From contig CM031879.1 of assembly GCA_018697195.1 (NCBI GenBank), positions 36,443,408 through 36,507,407 of the forward strand: a stretch of DNA of 64,000 nucleotides, read 5' to 3'. Of this stretch, positions 1-15,329 are shown piece after piece (positions within the stretch are counted from its first letter, which is position 1; every line of letters begins with the position of its first letter). The DNA is from Certhia americana. Taxonomy: Eukaryota; Chordata; Aves; Passeriformes; Certhiidae. The translations under genes and the position numbers were made by a program. The notes below the pieces were generated by a model. That model was not told where the DNA came from and searched no databases. It saw only the letters and a list, made by a program, of their open reading frames with translations.

Positions 1-3000
1 ATAAAAAGAGGCTGTGAAGTTGCCCATACACAAATTATTTTCTTATTTTGCCAGTGGAACCCTAGTTAGAAATACACAGGTTGCATAGGAGAGTTGTCAG
101 TTTAATCTTACTTTTTCCTTTGAACCAAAATCCTCTGTCTAACTGCATGGGTCAGAAAGGGTAGCTGTGTTATAGAGCTTAGCTGGCAGAACTTGGTTAA
201 ATGTCTGTCTTCTGACAAATCAGTGTTTTTAAAACCAGAAGTGACTCAGAGACATGTGGGACAGAAAGGCTGTGCACCTCAACTGGCAGTGCACAGTTAA
301 TTCTCCAAACCCTCTTAGGGAAGGTAAACTTATAAGGAATAGTTATTTTGATTCTGTGACATGTCTTGTAAATATATATGCTATTAGGACAAAGGGCAAT
401 AGAAGATGCCCTTTACTCAATTTTCCTAGTTTGAGTAGAAAGGAATTTGATGCAGATCCTCTTTCATACTTGGCATAACTGGGAACTCTCTGGTTCCTGG
501 TTTTATCTTTCTGCTACCACCTACTACACAGCTGGAGCACGAGTTTCATTGCAGAAATTTTAATTGCAGTATTCGTTAAGACTGCTAATAAATATGACCC
601 ACTGCAGTGGCACTCGGTGTTTCAAAGAGATCTTTCTCTGGCTTGCAAATTGACAGATTTTGTTTTCTTTGCTCATGTGAAAGTACCCGATTCAGCTGCT
701 GAGCAACCACACTGATTTGGCCGAGTGAGCCGGAGGGGGCCATCCACCAGAATTCCCAAGACTGAGCCAGCCTGGCCCACCACACCAGGAAGCAGGATCA
801 CACTGTGATCCAAATTGCTTTTCAGCCAGATATTGTCAATTTCTATTCGCTTTTATATTTTTATTTATTTATTCATAATCACTATCCAGGATATTCAACC
901 TGGACCAGATTCTGACATTTTGAGGCCCTAATTACCAGTCTAACAGAGAAGCCTACGTTAATTGTCAGTAAGACAGTGAGACTATTATTGAAGTAACTGT
1001 TGGCAACAAACCTAAATGCCTGTTATCAGCAAGGCAGAAAGCCTGCCAACTTTATGCTAAAGAGAGTTTTTATGCAGAGTGGGTTTTTGATTTGGGAAAT
1101 TAAATCAAAATGCAGAGGGTATTTCCAAAAAACTTATTATGAGGGGATACCAAAAAGGAAGATGAAACCAAGAGAATGAGAAAGAAAAAGATATTTGGGA
1201 AATTTTTCTCTGAATACATAATTTGGTTTGAGGGAAGCGGAAGATGGGGAAATTAAAAGAGGAGAAGTTTTCTATTTATGCACTAAGAGCTGGAGACAGG
1301 TTGCTGGGAGTAGCACAGGAGCACTCCTACTGCTTTTAAATTTTCTCAGGGGCTTTAAACCCGGCTTCCCCAGGTTTAAAGAGTCTGATGCCTTTGTGGG
1401 AATGAAGGAACGTTTCCATGGGGTGGACATTCAAAGCTTTTTTTATTTCTATTTTTTCTTCATAATTTCATGGGGCATAATCACAGATGGAATTTAACTG
1501 CACAAATTTCTTCCTGTTGCAGAGACCCTTTATCTCTTTTGCTCTGCACTTGTGACACATTGTAATAATGTGTTTTTTACTGTTTAACTGTACCTTAGGG
1601 TACTCAGGGTTTATGTAGTCCCACAGACCTTTATGAAATAATTTTTATTGTGTTTGCCTATGTCAGTGAGGGAGATACACCTTTTGGAGGAACCACCTAA
1701 TGGCACCTGGTACCATCACAAAGAGAAAAATTTGCTGTGAAATCACATGCCAGCTTGTAGACTGCTCCCCGTGAAGCGCTGGACATGTCCTAAGCAAAAC
1801 TCTTACCCCAGGTCTTTGTACCATGCAATCTTGTCAGGTATTTGTATCCACTCCTAATTTTTAAGAAAGTAAATAGGTTAAATCAACTGCCATCCAGAAC
1901 ACTTCATTAAGAGTTAATGTTCAATCTTAATTTCTCTGAGTTCCAAGGGAAAAAAGATCCAGGATAACTTGAAAGATGATCCCAATTTGATATTGACTAC
2001 CAAATATTGTGGTGGGCTGTGACCTACATGATAGGTGTTTCTCAGAAATTATCTAATAAATCACCACTAAACAACATGGAAAATTAAAATACATAGATTG
2101 TTGTGGAAACCAATCAGCTAATATCTTTGCATTACTACTTTTTGGGGTAGATGTCAGAGAGATCTCTTGGTGGCAATGGGTATTTCCACTCAGTAAGGCT
2201 AGCTCAGTTGTTTGAAGATGCTTATTCTACTGGGAAATTTATGTTGGTATACACTCTGTGATGCTTTAGCCCATTCTGGTAAGATCTTAGGATAGAATTG
2301 ATAGGAGATAGTAAAAAAATACTTCCCAGAGAAAGTGACAAAACTTCTTTTTAGAAACTCAAGAGTTTTACCCCTCTTGCAAAAGTATTAAAAATATGGA
2401 GTCTTTAGAAAATTCAATTGAAAAATATCATTCCGTCAGATTCATGGAAACACCTGCAGTGGGGATGTAAGTGCTGAGTTTGGAGTACAGGTATTGAGCA
2501 TGCAAGATGACAATATTGATGTTGAACCGAAGTGCTTTTTCTTGGAATATTCTATGTGAGAATCTATATGAGCTTGGAATCTCTAGACATACCACCAAGA
2601 ATTCTGCAGTAAACCAGGCAGAAGAAGACACAGAAGTCACAGAAACAAGACAATCTGATCCTCTTAGTATTTTTCCATAATAAAGGACCTAATTTTCTCC
2701 TGGTTATTCAGATTTTTGCCTGATACAAACTCAAAAGCTAGTACAACACTATTATTTTCCTTGTTACTGCTTGAGTTTTCTAAAGGTAGTTTTAACTTCT
2801 GATTGCCTTCCCTGCTGTACAGTCTAACACTGAGGTATGACAGCAACTATCACTCCATCTATTTCTGGGCTCTTAATCTAAAAAAATAATTCTGATTTAA
2901 TTAATGAAAGAATGTTTACTGATTTTTCTTGGATTTGGATTGTGAAGTCAGGTTTTTCTGGTGTTGAAATTTCCCAGTATGTTTTTCAGCCATGCTTTGT

Positions 3001-6000
3001 AATAAGTTTCTTCCTTTTTCCATAATGACTCAGTTAAACACTGTTTATTATGGCAAAGTGGGCCAAACATTTTCTCTTTCTGTGTCTGCTGGGGCATCTT
3101 TGTTAATGCTCATAATGGGCCTGTACCAAGCCGTCACAAAGCTAAAGGAAACATTCCTCTTGGAGGAATCTGACTTTGGATCAAGCTCTCAAATCCCGTT
3201 TTGGTTTTAAATGGCTTCTCCTTTCCCAATTCTCCCACATCTTTGCAATGCATTGAGGGAAGGACAAAAGCTAACACTGTTGCAATATCCTTTGCTCATT
3301 TAAAAGCAATGCTTTTAGAAGGAAATAAATGTGATACTGTGTACGCACTTATAATAGCCATGGGTAAAATTATGCTGCATTGGTTATTGTTCTTTACATA
3401 TATTACCAATTGAAAAGGAAATGAAGTTAGAATTAATGGACCCATTTGTACAAACATGATTGTTAATATTAATATGCAGGGTAAATCAGTTGGCAAGAGC
3501 AGAAATAAATTAGTGAATGTCTCGAACACAGTATTTCACTAGAGACTAACTGCACAGATGCTGAAAATACAATCCTGTAGTAAAACCAGTGTGTGCGAAG
3601 GCTTCTCTTAGAGCTCAGGAGAAATATCAAAGTGCAGATTCCCCACAGTACACTCCTATTGTCCAAAAGCCTACAGGTGTTGCCAGGAGATTATTAGTGT
3701 TTTCTGAGAAAAAGCACTCTGCAAAGGAAGGAGCTGGTGGAAGTAACAACCTTCCCAATTTCCTTCTTATGGCTGCTGGGCTCACACTGCAGCTGCAGGC
3801 CATTCTAGGTTGATTTTTCATTTGAAAAAGTAACCACAGGGAGTCGGTTAGCTTCTTTTTTGGTTGTTTTTTTATTTTTTTTTTTTAAGCTCAGGCAGAG
3901 TTGTTAGAACCCAATTTTTGAACCCTGCCTGCTTGGGGTGTGCACAGGTTGACTTCCCCATACTGCCACTATAAGAGCAGACAACACCAGGAGAAAGACT
4001 GCAGATGCAGTTTTTACCCTCAGATGTGCAATCTCTTAGGAAAAAACCTTGTCCCTAATTAAGAGCTAAAGCTTTGGAGAGCTCAGTAGGAATCTTAGTA
4101 GTAGTGTAGAAATTTTGGTAGTCAGTTAACCTTGTTTATAAATTGTTCCTCTAAAAATAGTCCATTCGTGATCTTTCATGATGATGTTCAAAGTAGTATT
4201 TTTGCGTATCAAGTCCATATTTCTTTTAATCATTAATTATTTCCAGGCAATTAGCTTTTTGGGAAAAGGAAAAACACCCATCCTTGTTCTGTATTCTCCT
4301 TCATTACATCTTATTCTTTCAAAATAAAGGTGTGATAGTTTTGCTGGCCTATTTCAGAGCTGATTTTAAATTACCTTACTTGGGCACAGCAATCAATCTC
4401 TTAATATGAAGAAAATGCAGATCTGTCCAAAAGCTTTCCTTTTGTATATGACAAGAAAGGCAAATTTTCCTAAAATCAAGGAATCCTCTTGGACATTGTT
4501 TATGTGAAACACTCTAATTTTATTTTTTTTTCCTTTTATCCGTTAATCAAGCTTTTCAAATGTAACATTTGGAATAACATTAGGGGAAAAAAAAAATGAC
4601 AATCCCTAAAATGTTATATTCTGCATCTGAATGATAAGAATCCCATTAAAACTCAACATTAAAGCATTGTTTGCTGGAAGAAAAATTGTCATGGCTTTGA
4701 TAAAGAAAAACAAAAACAACCTTGGCTTTTCCAGCTTTAATCAAGTAATTTGTGACCCAGTAAGAGCTCTGTACTGCTGAGTTATTTTCGGAGCATTTAT
4801 CACAGGTGTTTCACTTGTGTTCAGCAAGCACATCCTGATTCTAATCTTAATACTCTTAACAATAGTAGGACAGCTTTTGAGAACAAGCAGACTGGCTCTC
4901 CTGGTTATTTTGTACTGCACTCTTACACAAGCATTATTTATTCAAGATTTGAATACCTTTTCCAACACTAATTTTACCTAAAATTTAGCTCCATCCACAT
5001 AGTGGGGTCTTCTTACATCACTAATTTGTACGAAGAGGGACATTCATAGGGAAATCTAAATTTGGGGCAGTTCCTTCAAATCTGAGCAGTGGTCTGTGTG
5101 CTGGACAGCAATCATTTGAAGGAACATTCCTATTCTGTGTGCTCACCACTTGGAGTCTTCTCATCCAGTTGACTGGCATCTGGGCTATATGGTGGGCTTA
5201 AATCATGATGCCATATAAACAGAATCAGAAATAACCCACAGTTCTCTAATTAGCCTCATTAATTCATACTTGTGAGAGCTCCTGGCTTCACTGGTCCTAT
5301 GATGGATTACAGCAAATGCAGTGTGCATCTCGAGCCAAAGGCGAGGGCATGTAAGAGCGATGTCCATAAGATGATCTTCAGATCCAGCAGTGAATATTTC
5401 AGTTTAAGTACTTAATATTTTTTTAAGTACTCCAGATCATTTTTCTTCGAATGATTATGCTTTTACTCTGTGATAAATAAGACTCTGCCTGAGGATACCA
5501 GAGGGCATGCAGCATCAGAAAAATATCTTTGCAACATATTTTGAGTGGTGATCACACCATTTCTAGCTCACCATATGGCTTAGTACAGCTGTCCTAGCAT
5601 TAAAATGACCTTCTTCATTACACAGAGGTCACAGATGCAGAATTCAACATTTTGTAACCCTTGGCAGGGGTACAGTCTATGCAGGGAATACACCTGTTGT
5701 CCTGCTTGCAGTTCAGAACACCATCACCCATTAATTGATTGAAATACAGGGATTGAAATTTAGCTTGCAGTTCTGAGGATACTACCAGTTAATAAACTTA
5801 GATGTTATTAAACAGTTTTATGTGCCGAGTTTAATAAATAAGAATGCTAACATACTAGCATCAACTTTCCTATGGGTTTTTCCTTGTTATCCCTAGTAAA
5901 CAGAACTGCTACATCCTTCTTTACTCAACCTAGTAATATTCTCATCTTTAAGAAAAGAAAAAATAGAAAGGAAGTTAAGGCATTGACCTACAGGTGTTTC

Positions 6001-6493
6001 TGTACATAAAACTATTAAATTTTTCTTCACTCCAAAAAGAATGTTTTTGCATATTAATAGTAGAGTGGAGAGAATGCCCACTTTTAACCATTTCCCCCTG
6101 CCTTGTCCTTCAGAAGCTGTTCTGCTAATAAAGGGCTGAACTGGATTTGCCTGCTGTTTTTCCCAAACTAGCAGAAAAACCTTGGGGTGTTCCTCAGTGT
6201 GTTTCTCCTGCTGCTTCATGCTGCTTCAGTCAGGCAACATTTTGAACAAGATGGAGTATTCGGCCTCTGAGTTAATCAGGATTGTGAAGGTCAATAAAGG
6301 GCATGGATAACCACTAAAACACACTTCTCCCATAGGACTGTTCAATAGCATTGCCTTTTGATGGGTATCACTAGAAAAAAAGAAAAACTGTAGTTTGCTT
6401 GCACCTCTGAAAAACTGCTAGATAAAATGATTTAAACAGCATATTCTAAGAAATAGAATTGAATTGAATCAAATCAAACAAACAGAACTACTA
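1..6493. other. AT-rich unique non-coding DNA
   Basis: I see no gene here. Open frames are at most 108 codons, lie on both strands, and show no recognisable domain or conserved motif. The only low-complexity item is a T-rich tract at about 3854-3886. The sequence could be intergenic or intronic. Short T- or A-rich runs are ordinary for bird non-coding DNA. Confidence 0.7.
3854..3886. repeat. T-rich low-complexity tract
   Basis: Three T runs are separated by GG, G and A, the last being 12 T. There is no recognisable LINE or processed transcript on the adjacent side, so I call it simple low-complexity sequence and not a retrotransposon tail. Confidence 0.7.
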
Positions 6494-6745
6494 TTCCAGC
6501 TGGAAGGGACCTACAACTAGACCATCTGCCTTACTACCTCAGGCTTACCAACAGTTAAAGAATGGTTTTAAGGACATTGTCCAAATACCCCATAAATATT
6601 GATAAGTTTGGGGCATCAACCACCTCTCTAGGAAGCCTATTTCAGGGTGTGAGAAACCTTTCAGTAAAGAAAAGTATCCTAAGTTGGGCTCAATATTGTT
6701 CTTTCTAGCTGACCATCCAAAAGTACTTTGAGGCTGCCACTGCAA
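6494..6745 (-). mobile_element. old CR1 LINE 3' fragment
   Basis: The plus strand begins with a CTGGAAGGGACCT-type block, which is the reverse complement of the CR1 3' end. It continues with a GGGGCATCAACCACCTCTCT block and a CCTTTCAGTAAAGAAAA block in the order expected for an antisense CR1 tail. Divergence is high and no reading frame survives. The right-hand boundary is uncertain because similarity fades around 6700-6800. The element is a 5'-truncated non-LTR retrotransposon relic. Confidence 0.72.
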
Positions 6746-9700
6746 ATTCAGTACTCCTTTTGTACAATGCAGATATATTTAGGAATATCTCAAAATCTTT
6801 TCCTCAACCAGTCTCAGAGCAGCATATCGCACATACTGTTTCTGCCTGCTCTCTGTGTCTTCAATAGCAATGAGCTTTCATAAAAGCTGCTGATTTAGTT
6901 TGTTTAGGATATAATGAAAACATGCTCGCTGACTACCAAACTGAACTTGGAACACCTAATGTGGGAGCATTTCATTACAAAGGGACTCCAATCTTGATCT
7001 GGGGTGTGACATTTTTTCGAACAATTAATAAAAAAATCCCAAGGTATTTGAAAAATTGACACAAATAACACCCCAAACCAAACAAACATCCTAAGACCGT
7101 ATTTTATTCCCACAGGTAACGGGCAAAAAGAAGTGAAAAGGCACCAAAGGTAAAGTACATGATACTCAGGTAGATTGGCACAGCATTATGAAGCATCTAA
7201 TTTCAGCTACCAAAGGGGCTCATATTGATTTTTTTTTCATTCTCTGTGTGTTCTTTTATTGAGACTTCAAATAGAGTCTCCATTTTGCTTTTATGAAAAC
7301 CTCATTTCTTGGAGGGCAGTGTGAGGGAGGGAAAAGAATAGCTCTTTTTGTTTGAAAAATAGCGGTCTACTTAGCACTTACCAGAGGATTAGACACCCTA
7401 ATGTTCTGAGAAGTGCCTTTTCAGTTACATAGAGGGATGATGGATGCCTTGGGAGTATTTAGAAAATATTTAAATCCAGGCAGGTTGCTGAGGGTTTTCT
7501 CATTTGTGCATTGTGGGAGACAGATCCTGATTCTAGCCATTGCTTTTGGAGCTATAAAATTTAAATTAAGGGCAAAGAACATAGAGAAATTCAGAAATAC
7601 CTCTGTTTGTAGGTCATAATTGAAGTTATTGAAAAAGTTGTTACACAGAAAATATTCTCTATTCAGGGCTGTCCCACCAGCTAGAATCTGACTCCTTGAT
7701 GTTCAGACAGGGAATATGGAAAACTCCAGTCATGATCCAGGTCTGAATAATTCAAAGATCAACTCTTCATTCAGTCAGTTATTTCTGACAATTTAGAAAA
7801 TTCTGAGTCTTTTCAGGATCAAAGGAAGCTATACTTGCAGCACCAATACTTGATTTTATTCCTTTTTCTTAGAAACGTTGTTATTCTTAAGTAAAAGATA
7901 CAAAAGTTCTAAGAGGCACATAACATTTATTTACATATAAATTTTACTTCAGCGCAAGGAAGGGAGAGAACTTACCTTTCCTCACTTTTCCTCATTGGTT
8001 TTTGGAGAGATTTTAACCAGAGCCCCTCTAAACTTTTGTCTCCACCATGCCTTCTTAATAGCTGGAGAAGTGTCACACTTTGTGCAGTCACACACTTGTT
8101 TACAGTTGTTCCCTGCAGTCTGGTTCAGAAATTTAAAATGGCCACAGATCCTAGCAGATGTATGCTTTGCATTGTATTCCTGAAAATTTACTTTTTCTAT
8201 TGCATGTTAGGACCATGTTAAAAAAAAAAAATTAATTGTGCTGGAATTTTGGCTGAGAAAAAGTATTGTAAAAAATACTATTGCTGCTTTTCAGTGTTTG
8301 CCACTGTAACAAACCAAAATATGAGCCATCTAAGAGACAGTTTTACAGAAGGGGGAGGGAAGGAAGTACAGCACAAAAATTTTTATGGCTCAAAAATCTT
8401 TCCTTTTTCCCCCCCACATTATCTGACAGAATTAATAATCCTGCAGGAAATTAAACCTATACACCTGACAAAGAACTCCTTAGATGCAATATGTGATTAT
8501 AGATGACTCATTCCCATTCTGGAAGATGGGTCTCCTTTAAAGATTCTAGAGAGTTCTGTTTTCTTTCTTTATTTTTTTCCCAAAAGACATTTTACATCTT
8601 CATATTCGAAATATGATCTATAGATAGTGTTTATTTCTTACAAAATAAAAAATGTTAGAAAGCTTCTTTTAATTCTGTTTCCTAGATAGTCAAGTGATTA
8701 TGAATTTATATGCCAGGTTTTTAAATTAAAATATTTTAAAACCCTGTTTTCCAAGCCTATGGAAAGAATTGCTTCCTAGGTGCCTGTGAGCTGTATTTTT
8801 GGACTTGTGTGGAGATAGCTGGACACTGATGAAAATAAAAAAATCAATGTAATGATAGCATTGCAGGCAACATAGTAATACTTAACCTTTACGTGGCAGC
8901 TCATGCATAAAGTCTGCAGTGCTTTCACAATGACTGAAATTATTATTTTTCATAATGCCTCTAAGATACAGAAAAAGCTTCACAGTGAGTACTCAGTTAA
9001 GGATGGAATCACCAGAGTGATTCCAGTAGTGATTACCTCTGGTGCATAGAACCACCACTAGTTAAAGTCTTCATCAATAATAAACAGTTCAAGCAGTCAC
9101 TTGGTTTCTATCACTGAAACTATGAAGGGATCTGAGTTTTCAGCATGTTGTTCCTAAGCTGGAATTTATCCAAGACATCTAGGTTAAGAGGCAAACTGTG
9201 ACTTTCAGAAAAATTACTGTGAGTGTTACGTGATCAAAGAGGGCACACCCCAACAGTAGGCCCTATCAAAGGATTAGACCTGCAACATCAGGGTGCTCTT
9301 TAATAAACCCCTATCAGAGTATTGACTCAGTGCAGACTTAAAAGAAAGACTGCAGTCTAGTGAATCACCAGCACTGTTTAGTGCAGACTGAGTGTAATGT
9401 CACTTTACTTGAAGGATTTGACATGATGAGAACACAAAGTGGTGAGATGTACAGCCTACAACCACCAAGGACTTGTGCTTCCAGGAAACACATTTGAAAT
9501 ATTGCACTAAATTTACAAGGACTATATTCAATTCTCAGCTATACTGGGCATTCATTACCATGGTAAGTGGTGCACCTATAGGACTAAGACCATGCACACA
9601 TTACTTTGAGATGCTCTTCTTAACTGCCTATAACGTTAAACAACTTGGATGGTTCAGAATAGTGGAGTTTTTCTGCTCTGGTGCACCATTTATTTGGTTT

Positions 9701-11565
9701 TGAAAGTTTAAGGTGTTTCCACAATTGATATTATTAAAAAAGGGAAATTTTTTCCACATTAAAAGATTAGGTATTCAACTGAGAAACTCTCTGTTGTATC
9801 CTATTCTCCATTTGTTATCGGTTTCTCACTTCTAAAAATAATTAGTCCATATTTTTATTCTTTTTAGTATTTTTCTCCTCTAGTAGGGCATTTACTACAC
9901 CTATAAACATGTACTGCCTAGAGCTGTTTAACTCTCCTGCAAATGCTCCTGGCACTGCCTGCTTACCTGATGAGATGTGAGATGTACAGAAGAGAAGACA
10001 GAGCAGAGGACAGTAGTGAGAGCTAGAAATGGGAACAATTAATTTGAAACAGAAAATCTGTAAGGGAAATAAAACAAGAGAGAGTGGAGAGTTACTTTGA
10101 AAAGGAGGGATTAAGGAATGAAAAATAAGCCAGCTTGTGTTCAGTGGCAATATAGAATGGGGAGCATCTTAAGCGTGAAGAGGGAGGCAGTGGAGAGAAA
10201 GGACAAAAAGAGTTTTCAAGATTCAAGAACTGGAGAGATGAAAATTAGTATAACAAAATTTCCTGAAATGGCAGCTCTTCAAACAGCTCAAATAGAAATT
10301 CATCCCTTAGATTTTAAGGGTTTTTTCTCCCCCTCAAACTTGCATAAGTAAGGCTTTGTTCAAAGCTTGGCAATACAGCTAAGATATGAACTCAGATTCC
10401 AGGAAATGACAGAGCCAACAGTGAGTGTTTCTGTCAGATTTTATCTGGTTTGGGCATTTTTTTGTTTATGTTGCAGTGAATGGCTTATATTAAATCTGGG
10501 CAGTTATCTAGGGGGAGAAAAGTAAATATATATCTATTAAAAAGAAAGGGAGAATCTGAAACAGAAAGGTCAAGAGAGGGGGAGGTCAGTTGGAATGGGT
10601 CCAAGATTTTGGATCCTTTTCTGAACTGGATTGTTGGTCATAATTGAGCCCAGTCCAATACAGACTGAAAGTGATAGTCATCTGCTGGCATATGAAATGT
10701 TTCAAGTTTTGATAGAAAGCAAAGTATCATTTTCTTGTTTTGACAGAAAAAAGAGCTCTGAAAACAAATTCTATGGGTATAGAATATGAGTTTTGTTGTT
10801 GACAGCTGGGACATTGCAAATGCCATATGGTAAGAGCAGAAGCATACACATCACACAAAGTTTTGGCACTCAGGGAACCCCTTACAGGGAAAAAATAATG
10901 TTGCTTTCCAATGACCCTTTACTGGAAGGCTACAGGCCACTTCCCAGACTCCTGATAGCAGTAGAGTCAGTGGACCTGACATTACTGCAGAATAACTGCA
11001 AAACCCTTGCATGCACTACTCAGAAGTTGCTGAAGCAGGATCCTTGGTTTATTTCTTTGACCAAATAAAAGTCATAAACCAGTCTGCTTTGCTAAAGCCC
11101 TTCTTAAATTTGCAGTAGCTTTGCTTGTAGACAGGTGAGATTTACAGATGTATACAAAAAACAGTATCTGACAGCAAATTCCTCCCTCTTGTATCATCCC
11201 CATTACTGGGATACCTTTCAGCATCCTTAGGGAGAACATGTCTTTCCAGTCCTTCACTTCCTCAGCTCAGCCCTCTGATGTGGTTGGTGATTCGTCTCTT
11301 TTTGTTCTTCTTGAAGAGCCTGTCTCTTTGATGACAGTCTTTGATGTTCCTGTTTAAGATTCAAAGATACTGCCTTTTTCTACCATAAAAACAAAAGTTT
11401 TAAAGGAAAGCAGGGGTCATAGTAATAAATAGAGTTCATAAAATCAAACAAAATTAATTAAGATTGTATCATCAGATTCCTCATAGTTTCTAGTGTGGTG
11501 CAGTGAAAATCACTGATAATTTACAGATTTTTCTGGATATATTTTTGAATTTAGGTTTGAGGGGT
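6746..11565. other. AT-rich unique non-coding DNA
   Basis: Nothing gene-like is visible. About 9980-10230 is noticeably purine-biased on the plus strand, but it is not a tandem array. Open frames reach 102 codons (minus, 9842-10150) without recognisable content. A short C run lies near 8410. Confidence 0.65.
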
Positions 11566-11592
11566 TTTTGGTTTGGTTTGGTTTGGTTTGGT
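11566..11592. repeat. (GGTTT)n pentanucleotide repeat
   Basis: About five copies of the pentamer GGTTT are followed by GTGGG and a T run. It is a short microsatellite. The unit is not the vertebrate telomere hexamer. Confidence 0.85.
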
Positions 11593-14500
11593 GGGTTTTT
11601 TTTTACTTCTATATGTTTCCACAATTTAGATAAAACATAAATTATTGCAGTTTCTATGAATCTTTTCAGATGGTATTCATGGATTTATTACAGTCATTAT
11701 AACCACAGTTTCAAGTCTTTCAGATGCAGCTTACCTTACTGAAAGACATTATGCTGTTGAGAGCATCTCTTTAGAGAGAGGACAGGTCTCATAATAATGA
11801 CATCCACCCCTTTTCTCCTTAGGAATTCCTCCAAATCATTTCTTTCTGGTTCCTGGAGGACTTGCCCAAACTCTGCAGTGGTGCAACAAGTGACAAAACA
11901 ATCATAATTTGATACCCCCAGAATGTGCAATTTCTTTTATTGGACAGATACTGACAGTTATGGACAAGAAAAAGTCTTTTCCTTCTAACTCAATAAATTT
12001 TCCATTGTGGCTGTGCTTTCAGACATAGGAAGATGCAGAGCTCAAGGACTGAAAAGAGCTCTGCACAGAGCAGTGTGTCATTCATTGCCTTGGCCGTTGG
12101 GCTAATTCCCTCTCCGTTATTCCTAACTGGTGTCATAGATTGTCACTTTTGAATTTTAAAGCAATGAAATATGCGATTAATGTAATAGACTCCCTGACTT
12201 GCATGAGTTTGGATGATCAGAAAATTCATACCCCAGTAGGGATTTTTAAACTGTAATGAAGAATTAGAAAAACCTCACTGCATGTCAAGGAACCTGCCAG
12301 TTTTTCCTAAGCTCTTTTACTTATAAGGTAGAAAAGGGCAGAGAGTCCAGCTGTTAATGGGAATTATTGAGGAGAGCTAGAACTTTGCCCAGCAGAACTG
12401 TTTGGGCTCTACACAGTCCAGTGAGCTGTAAACAAGTTTAAAAGATGCATGCTTGGGAAGGACTACATGTGCATTATGTCACTGTATATATTTTCCTCAA
12501 AAAGCACGAAATTAGGATTTCAAGCATCCTGACTGGTATTATGACAATTTGGATGATGAGCTAGGAGAAGATACTCAGGCAATTTCCAGAAAAATATAGT
12601 TGTATACAGAAATTTCATGGTTAGAGTGACTAATAGTGAAATTAGGCTTGTAATTTTTTACAGCAAAAGAAAACCCAGCTCTCTCAAAAAGTATCAGAAA
12701 GTGGAAATTTCATCTCTGAGGAGTCTGACACAATTGTGTGGGGTGGTGAGAACATATTAGCTATAAGCTATAGTTCTATTCAGTGCCTCACTCTATAAAT
12801 GACATTGCAACTGCTTTGTTCAAGAGAAAAGAAAGTGAAGATTTGTAATTTGTGCTGTAGGATTCACTGAAGAGAGTGGGACATAACAAGCCTTAGCTTG
12901 CCCATTACTTGGGGAAATGAAATATATACTTAAGGCAAATGTTTTGAGGCATGTAAATTTTAAAGTTCAGACTAGTTCTCAAACAGTGTAGATTGAATAC
13001 GTATAAATAATTGGTGACTGCTACACCATGATATTAACCCTCATAAGGCTGTTATCACAGTGATGCCTCAGCTTGCCATCTTCCAGGATGTATCTTGGAA
13101 GATTTGGATTGGGAATGAAAGTGATGGAGAGTATGAGACAAGTCCTGTACCTTCCCCAGCTCAACAAGATTTTAAGGATGATCTGGGGTGTTCAAGGTCA
13201 GCAGAGTAGATAAAGGGAACAACTAAGATCCAGCTGAGTACCAGGAATTCAATTCTTTACCTGTTCATCAGATCAGTGAGGGAATAGAGGAAGTGAGAAA
13301 TGGGGCAAACAGATCTGACTGTCAAGGAAGTGTTAAGGGCAGATGGCAGAACAGACAGAGGAAGAGATGGGCAGGTATCTGTCCCTCTACCCATGACTTG
13401 GCTAATGATTTGGAGTGCAGATACTACCAGCCACAGCCCTTCACTCACAGGGTAAACCCAACACAGTGACACTGGAGAAGTGCCTTTAGATGAGCCATAA
13501 CCCAAAACTCACAGCTGGTAACAGCCAGTTGCAAATAACTTTATCTACAGGTACCAATAATTTAGACAAATACTCTCTGCTACGTGACACAGGTAAAGAG
13601 ATTAAAAAAGGATGTGGTCAGGGCAAGAGAACAGGAAATGTGAACAGGAATCTAGAGACAGACATGGGGAGAAGGGGCCTGGGAGAAGAAAGAGTGAAAA
13701 AGATATGCACTGGGCTAGTACCTGTGGCCTTTCAAACTCCTCACCTCTCCCTGTTGCCTTTACTGCTTGCACACATAGCTTGACAGATTCTCTAGATAAA
13801 TTAACAGTGCTACTTTCCTCTAATTTCATTTGTACTTATTTTGCAGCCTGAATATGTACCTTTAAGATGGTTTCTGCAACACTGAAAAGCATTGTATGAA
13901 ACAAATTGCATGAGCACACACCAACATGGAGGCAATTAATTTTGTACTTCTTAGACATGGGTCTAAGGAACAAAAATAATAAAACACAATGGGTAAAAGC
14001 TAAAGAAAGAAAAGCAAATAAATCTGTAAGACGAGCTTCTTGGGGTGCCTTAGAAATATAGGTTTCAAGGTAGAACACTAATTAAATCATATTTTCACCT
14101 TGACTGTATTTCTGTTAGTTTTGTGCCAAATTCTGCAATTTTTTTTTGAAATTGACACAAAAAGGGAGCACCTGCATCTACTTCAAAAATCTGAAAATTC
14201 TTGTCTTAAAAATAAAGCCCTCAGAAAGCAAGGCTTTTTTCTATCATACATGTTGTTTTCCTTTATCAGTTTACAACCTGGATCAGGAAAGGAATTTTGG
14301 TGTTTGTTTGAGGATGTTTTCCTTCCCAGGGGCTTTTGGAACTTGAAGGTAGAAAATCCATAGGTAGGGATAGATATTTTTTCTTGAGCAGTGAAATTAC
14401 ATTCAGTTTTGACTGACATGAAAGTTATTTATAATGATTAATTGCCTTCAGTAATGTGTCTTGATTGGGAAGATTCTTCATTGTGTTAGAACTAACATCT

Positions 14501-15329
14501 AAAAGTGTTCTACAGAGGATTGCTCACTAGCTTGATCAGCATCTCTAGTACCAGTTGCATCACCTACTATGTCTTAAAATATCTCTGGACTCAAAATACA
14601 TCACCAGTGCCATTTTCTCTTTTTGTGTGGGTCACCCCTTCCACTCCTTATATCTACTGGGTGGAGAAAAATACACAGAGCTCTTTGGGATTACAGTTGG
14701 TACCATCCTCACCCCTGTGGTGAGATGATGAGGAAAGTCATCATGGGGAATTTCCAGATTCCTCACTTCTTCTCTGTGTATGGGTGCTAAGTGCAGGAAA
14801 ATTCCCGAATGACTATTTGTTGGACTTGACTCATCTGCACTGTCCCTTGGAACAACAGACTTCTCCTTTAACAGTTGCTTACAACCAGATGTGTTGTAAG
14901 ATGTCTGTTCTGGAGGCATGCAGTCCAAATACTCCTCATACTAAATACTGGGTTTGCTAGGAAGAGTCACACCACACTTAAACTGAAAGGCTAAACTTCT
15001 GAAATATTGGATGTTTCTATAATTAGGCTGTCCAAAACTTGATTCACTTTTTCACATGAAGCCTCCCAAGCTCCAGGCAGATAGGAAAAAGTTCTTTTAG
15101 GGAACTACTTTCAACAACAGGGTGATCCTCATTTTGCCTTATTCACAGGGAGAGAGACTAGTCAAGCTAGAGTCCAACAATAATCTTCTTTTCAGCAGGA
15201 TTACTACAAATTATTTAATCACATATGAGTTTATACTCTTCCAAGGGCAGAAGTTTACTTGTCTCCTTATCGGACATAATGAAGTTTCTGTTTTCCCAGT
15301 TCTCTAGTTTATCAAAATCCCTGTGGATT
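11593..15329. other. AT-rich unique non-coding DNA
   Basis: No supported gene or repeat. The stretch at about 13600-13720 is purine-rich. Overlapping open frames of 75 to 98 codons occur on both strands at 13490-13850 and 14632-14928. None has a recognisable domain, and the two strands are open to a similar degree, which argues against coding. Confidence 0.6.
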